DNA of 64,000 nt, taken from positions 144,049-208,048 of the forward strand of contig JAFKMU010000037.1 in the NCBI GenBank assembly GCA_017305195.1, given 5' to 3'. The position numbers were made by a program, and so were the translations under genes. Source of the DNA: Verrucomicrobiota bacterium (lineage in GTDB: Bacteria > Verrucomicrobiota > Verrucomicrobiia > Chthoniobacterales > Terrimicrobiaceae). The stretch's first letter is position 1. Each line of letters opens with the position of its first letter. Shown here piece by piece: positions 62,644 to 64,000 of the stretch. Below the pieces are notes generated by a model. The model was not told where the DNA came from. It searched no databases and was given only the letters and a program-made list of their open reading frames with translations.

Positions 62644-62910
62644 ATGAAAAAAAAAGAAAACACATCAAACGAGGCTCAAGCCTTTGAAAGCTTCCTCACA
62701 GGAGGATTGGCAACAACCAAACTTGGCTCGTACGCGGGCACTCTCATCGCCGAGGCTCGCCGACGCCAAATGCCATGGGCAGAAGCGATTTCTGCAATTC
62801 GGTCTCACTGTCAGTCCTCGGCGTTCCTCCAGCAGGTGGAAAAGAAAGCCATTGGAGCTTGGGATTATATGAACAAAAAGCAGGAGGTCATTGGCCATGG
62901 AACCATCTAG
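62644..62910 (+). CDS. Small hypothetical protein upstream of the replication gene
   Basis: An 88-residue protein (MKKKENTSNEAQAFESFLTG) with predicted helices and no recognised family. It starts 2 bp after the HTH gene and overlaps the prim-pol gene start, so the three form one operon. Confidence 0.55.
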   Translation: MKKKENTSNEAQAFESFLTGGLATTKLGSYAGTLIAEARRRQMPWAEAISAIRSHCQSSAFLQQVEKKAIGAWDYMNKKQEVIGHGTI

Positions 62911-64000
62911 CCAAGTCGCTGGAAAAGAAGTGCTTGAGGATATTCTGGCGCTTTTGGGACAGGAAGCAATATTGCTTCCTGTCTCAAGAAAGGCAAAGTC
63001 TCCTAGCCTCTCGGATTGGAACAAGCTTGATCTCTCCTGTATGAGCGATCCAGAGCATCTGGAATCGCTCACCCGAGGCAACATTGGCGTCCTTCTCGGC
63101 ACCCCCTCTGCGGGGCTTTGTACGATAGATGTTGATGACGACGACCAGGCGGAGGCTTTTCTTGCCCTCAACCCTCAACTTCAGGACACCCTTCAAACGA
63201 GAGGGTGCCGAGGTCGGAACTTCTGGGTGCGCTTGGACGGCGAGTACCCTCCGCTCTCAAAGTTGGTCATCCTGGAAGGCACTGCCTGGGGAGAATTCCG
63301 TTCCACTGGAGGACAAACCGTCATCAGTGGCGAGCACCCCAAAGGCATGCCCTACCAGTACATCTGCAAGAAACCCCCGGTCAGATTGCGTTTTGAGGAT
63401 CTCAGGTGGCCGCAAAATCTCAAATTACCCTGGATCAAAGATCCTTTTGATATCCTCACCGAGAAAGAAGGGCCTTTGATCGACGTTCGGGCCAAGGGGA
63501 CAGCACGCCTGAACAATAAAGCTATGGCGGAAAAGCTGATCATGGAGAACAACTTCGACTATGATCGGCAGGAAAAAAACCTCTACCAATATGATCCCGA
63601 AAGAGGCGTCTACTCTGTAGCTGGGGAGGAGTTGCAGGACTTCGTATCTCAGGAGATCAAGCGAGTTGCAGACGAAGCGGGTTGCGAGGACCTCACGATC
63701 AATCGGAACAATCACCAGATTGCTTCCATCGTCGACTCGATGAAGGCGAAATTGGCGAGAACAAGGCCATGCGAGCCTGAAGCGATCCAGAATGCCATCG
63801 TCGTGAAAAACGGAGTGCTGGAATTGACCCCTGAAGGTGGTGTCCTAGCCTCCTTTCATCCTCGGCATAGGGGGCGCAATCGAATCCCGATTGATTTCGA
63901 TCCAGAGGCAGCCTGCTGCCGCTTCCTGAATGAAGTTTTGCGACCTGTTCTGTCGGCGGACGACATTGAAGTCCTGCAAACATACATGGGAAGCGTCTTG
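62897..64000 (+). CDS. Prim-pol/D5-type replication protein, C-terminus beyond window
   Basis: The frame is open from the ATG at 62897 (AGGAGG 9 bases upstream) to the window edge, 368 codons. Residues ~15-200 form an AEP-type primase-polymerase domain with the catalytic acidic motif IGVLLGTPSAGLCTIDVDDD, a GRNFWVRL strand with basic residues, and FRSTGGQTVISGEHP. From ~225 on it resembles the D5_N domain of P4/poxvirus-like primase-helicases (ALARTRPCEPEAIQNAIVVK-like region, then NRIPIDFDPEAACCRFLNEV and LQTYMGSVL). The SF3 helicase is presumably outside the window. It replicates the element. Confidence 0.82.
   Translation, partial: MEPSSQVAGKEVLEDILALLGQEAILLPVSRKAKSPSLSDWNKLDLSCMSDPEHLESLTRGNIGVLLGTPSAGLCTIDVDDDDQAEAFLALNPQLQDTLQTRGCRGRNFWVRLDGEYPPLSKLVILEGTAWGEFRSTGGQTVISGEHPKGMPYQYICKKPPVRLRFEDLRWPQNLKLPWIKDPFDILTEKEGPLIDVRAKGTARLNNKAMAEKLIMENNFDYDRQEKNLYQYDPERGVYSVAGEELQDFVSQEIKRVADEAGCEDLTINRNNHQIASIVDSMKAKLARTRPCEPEAIQNAIVVKNGVLELTPEGGVLASFHPRHRGRNRIPIDFDPEAACCRFLNEVLRPVLSADDIEVLQTYMGSVL

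Overview
The window looks like a chromosome segment of a GC-rich (about 60-65 % by eye), Gram-negative-type bacterium, most likely a soil- or plant-litter-associated member of Verrucomicrobiota (Spartobacteria/Terrimicrobium-like). This placement is inference. It rests on the H-X-DG-type prepilin-like protein, a sugar kinase-MurQ fusion, ExbBD/TonB genes beside a proline-rich roadblock protein, DUF4328 and DUF2905 proteins, a membrane-anchored GH9 cellulase and many small secreted or lipoprotein hypotheticals. No rRNA is present. Two tRNAs are seen: Thr(UGU) and Arg(UCU).

Layout. 1-6090 is a minus-strand run: vanZ-like, ligA, argD, argF and a CHASE4/HAMP/PAS sensor cut by the window edge. 6112-9115 holds a GTG-started fusion of a MurNAc/GlcNAc-type kinase with MurQ, then a strong sigma-54 promoter whose predicted start lies exactly at the closing helix of a branched, intrinsically terminated ~200-nt RNA (no coding potential seen), then a BrnT/BrnA toxin-antitoxin pair and a glyoxalase. 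9237-17993 carries hemL, an ECF sigma factor, queA, a prepilin-like gene, tRNA-Thr, ppnP, a MITE-like element, gluQRS, a VOC protein and phzF-like. 18208-28737 has UDP-xylose genes (uxs, ugd), an alpha/beta-hydrolase with a degenerate active site, argA, a Na+/solute symporter, a structured dnaA upstream region, dnaA, dnaN and a ROK kinase. 28955-36729 has an OvoA-C-like methyltransferase overlapping an M29/NicX-like gene, rfbA, a GNAT, a DUF4328 protein and a large secreted beta-helix protein. 36797-45031 has small secreted proteins, a divergent HxlR regulator/quinone reductase pair, mutM, a Xre/RES toxin-antitoxin pair, pirin, LysR, GNAT and fcl. 45061-58384 has the GH9 cellulase, purM-purF, a Nudix hydrolase, tandem lipoproteins, fabF, the zinc-ribbon/TonB/ExbD/ExbB/roadblock operon and hisI.

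From tRNA-Arg (59340) to the right edge the sequence changes character: a tyrosine integrase with all catalytic residues, an AT-richer unknown gene with a winged-helix-like C-terminus, a ~700-bp decayed or regulatory stretch, an excisionase-like HTH protein, a small unknown, and a prim-pol/D5-type replication protein running off the edge. This is the left part of an integrative element or phage satellite.

Themes: arginine synthesis is spread over argA, argD and argF. Envelope polysaccharide precursors come from uxs/ugd (UDP-xylose), rfbA (dTDP-glucose) and fcl (GDP-fucose). Polymer use is represented by GH9, the beta-helix protein and the Ton energising genes. Peptidoglycan amino-sugar recycling is represented by the kinase-MurQ fusion. 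The most interesting single item is the sigma-54-driven structured RNA at 7918-8143. Several other intergenic regions (dnaA leader, 52426-52657, the dispersed repeat family, and the TTGTCACCC repeats at the integrase) hold structure the genes do not explain.
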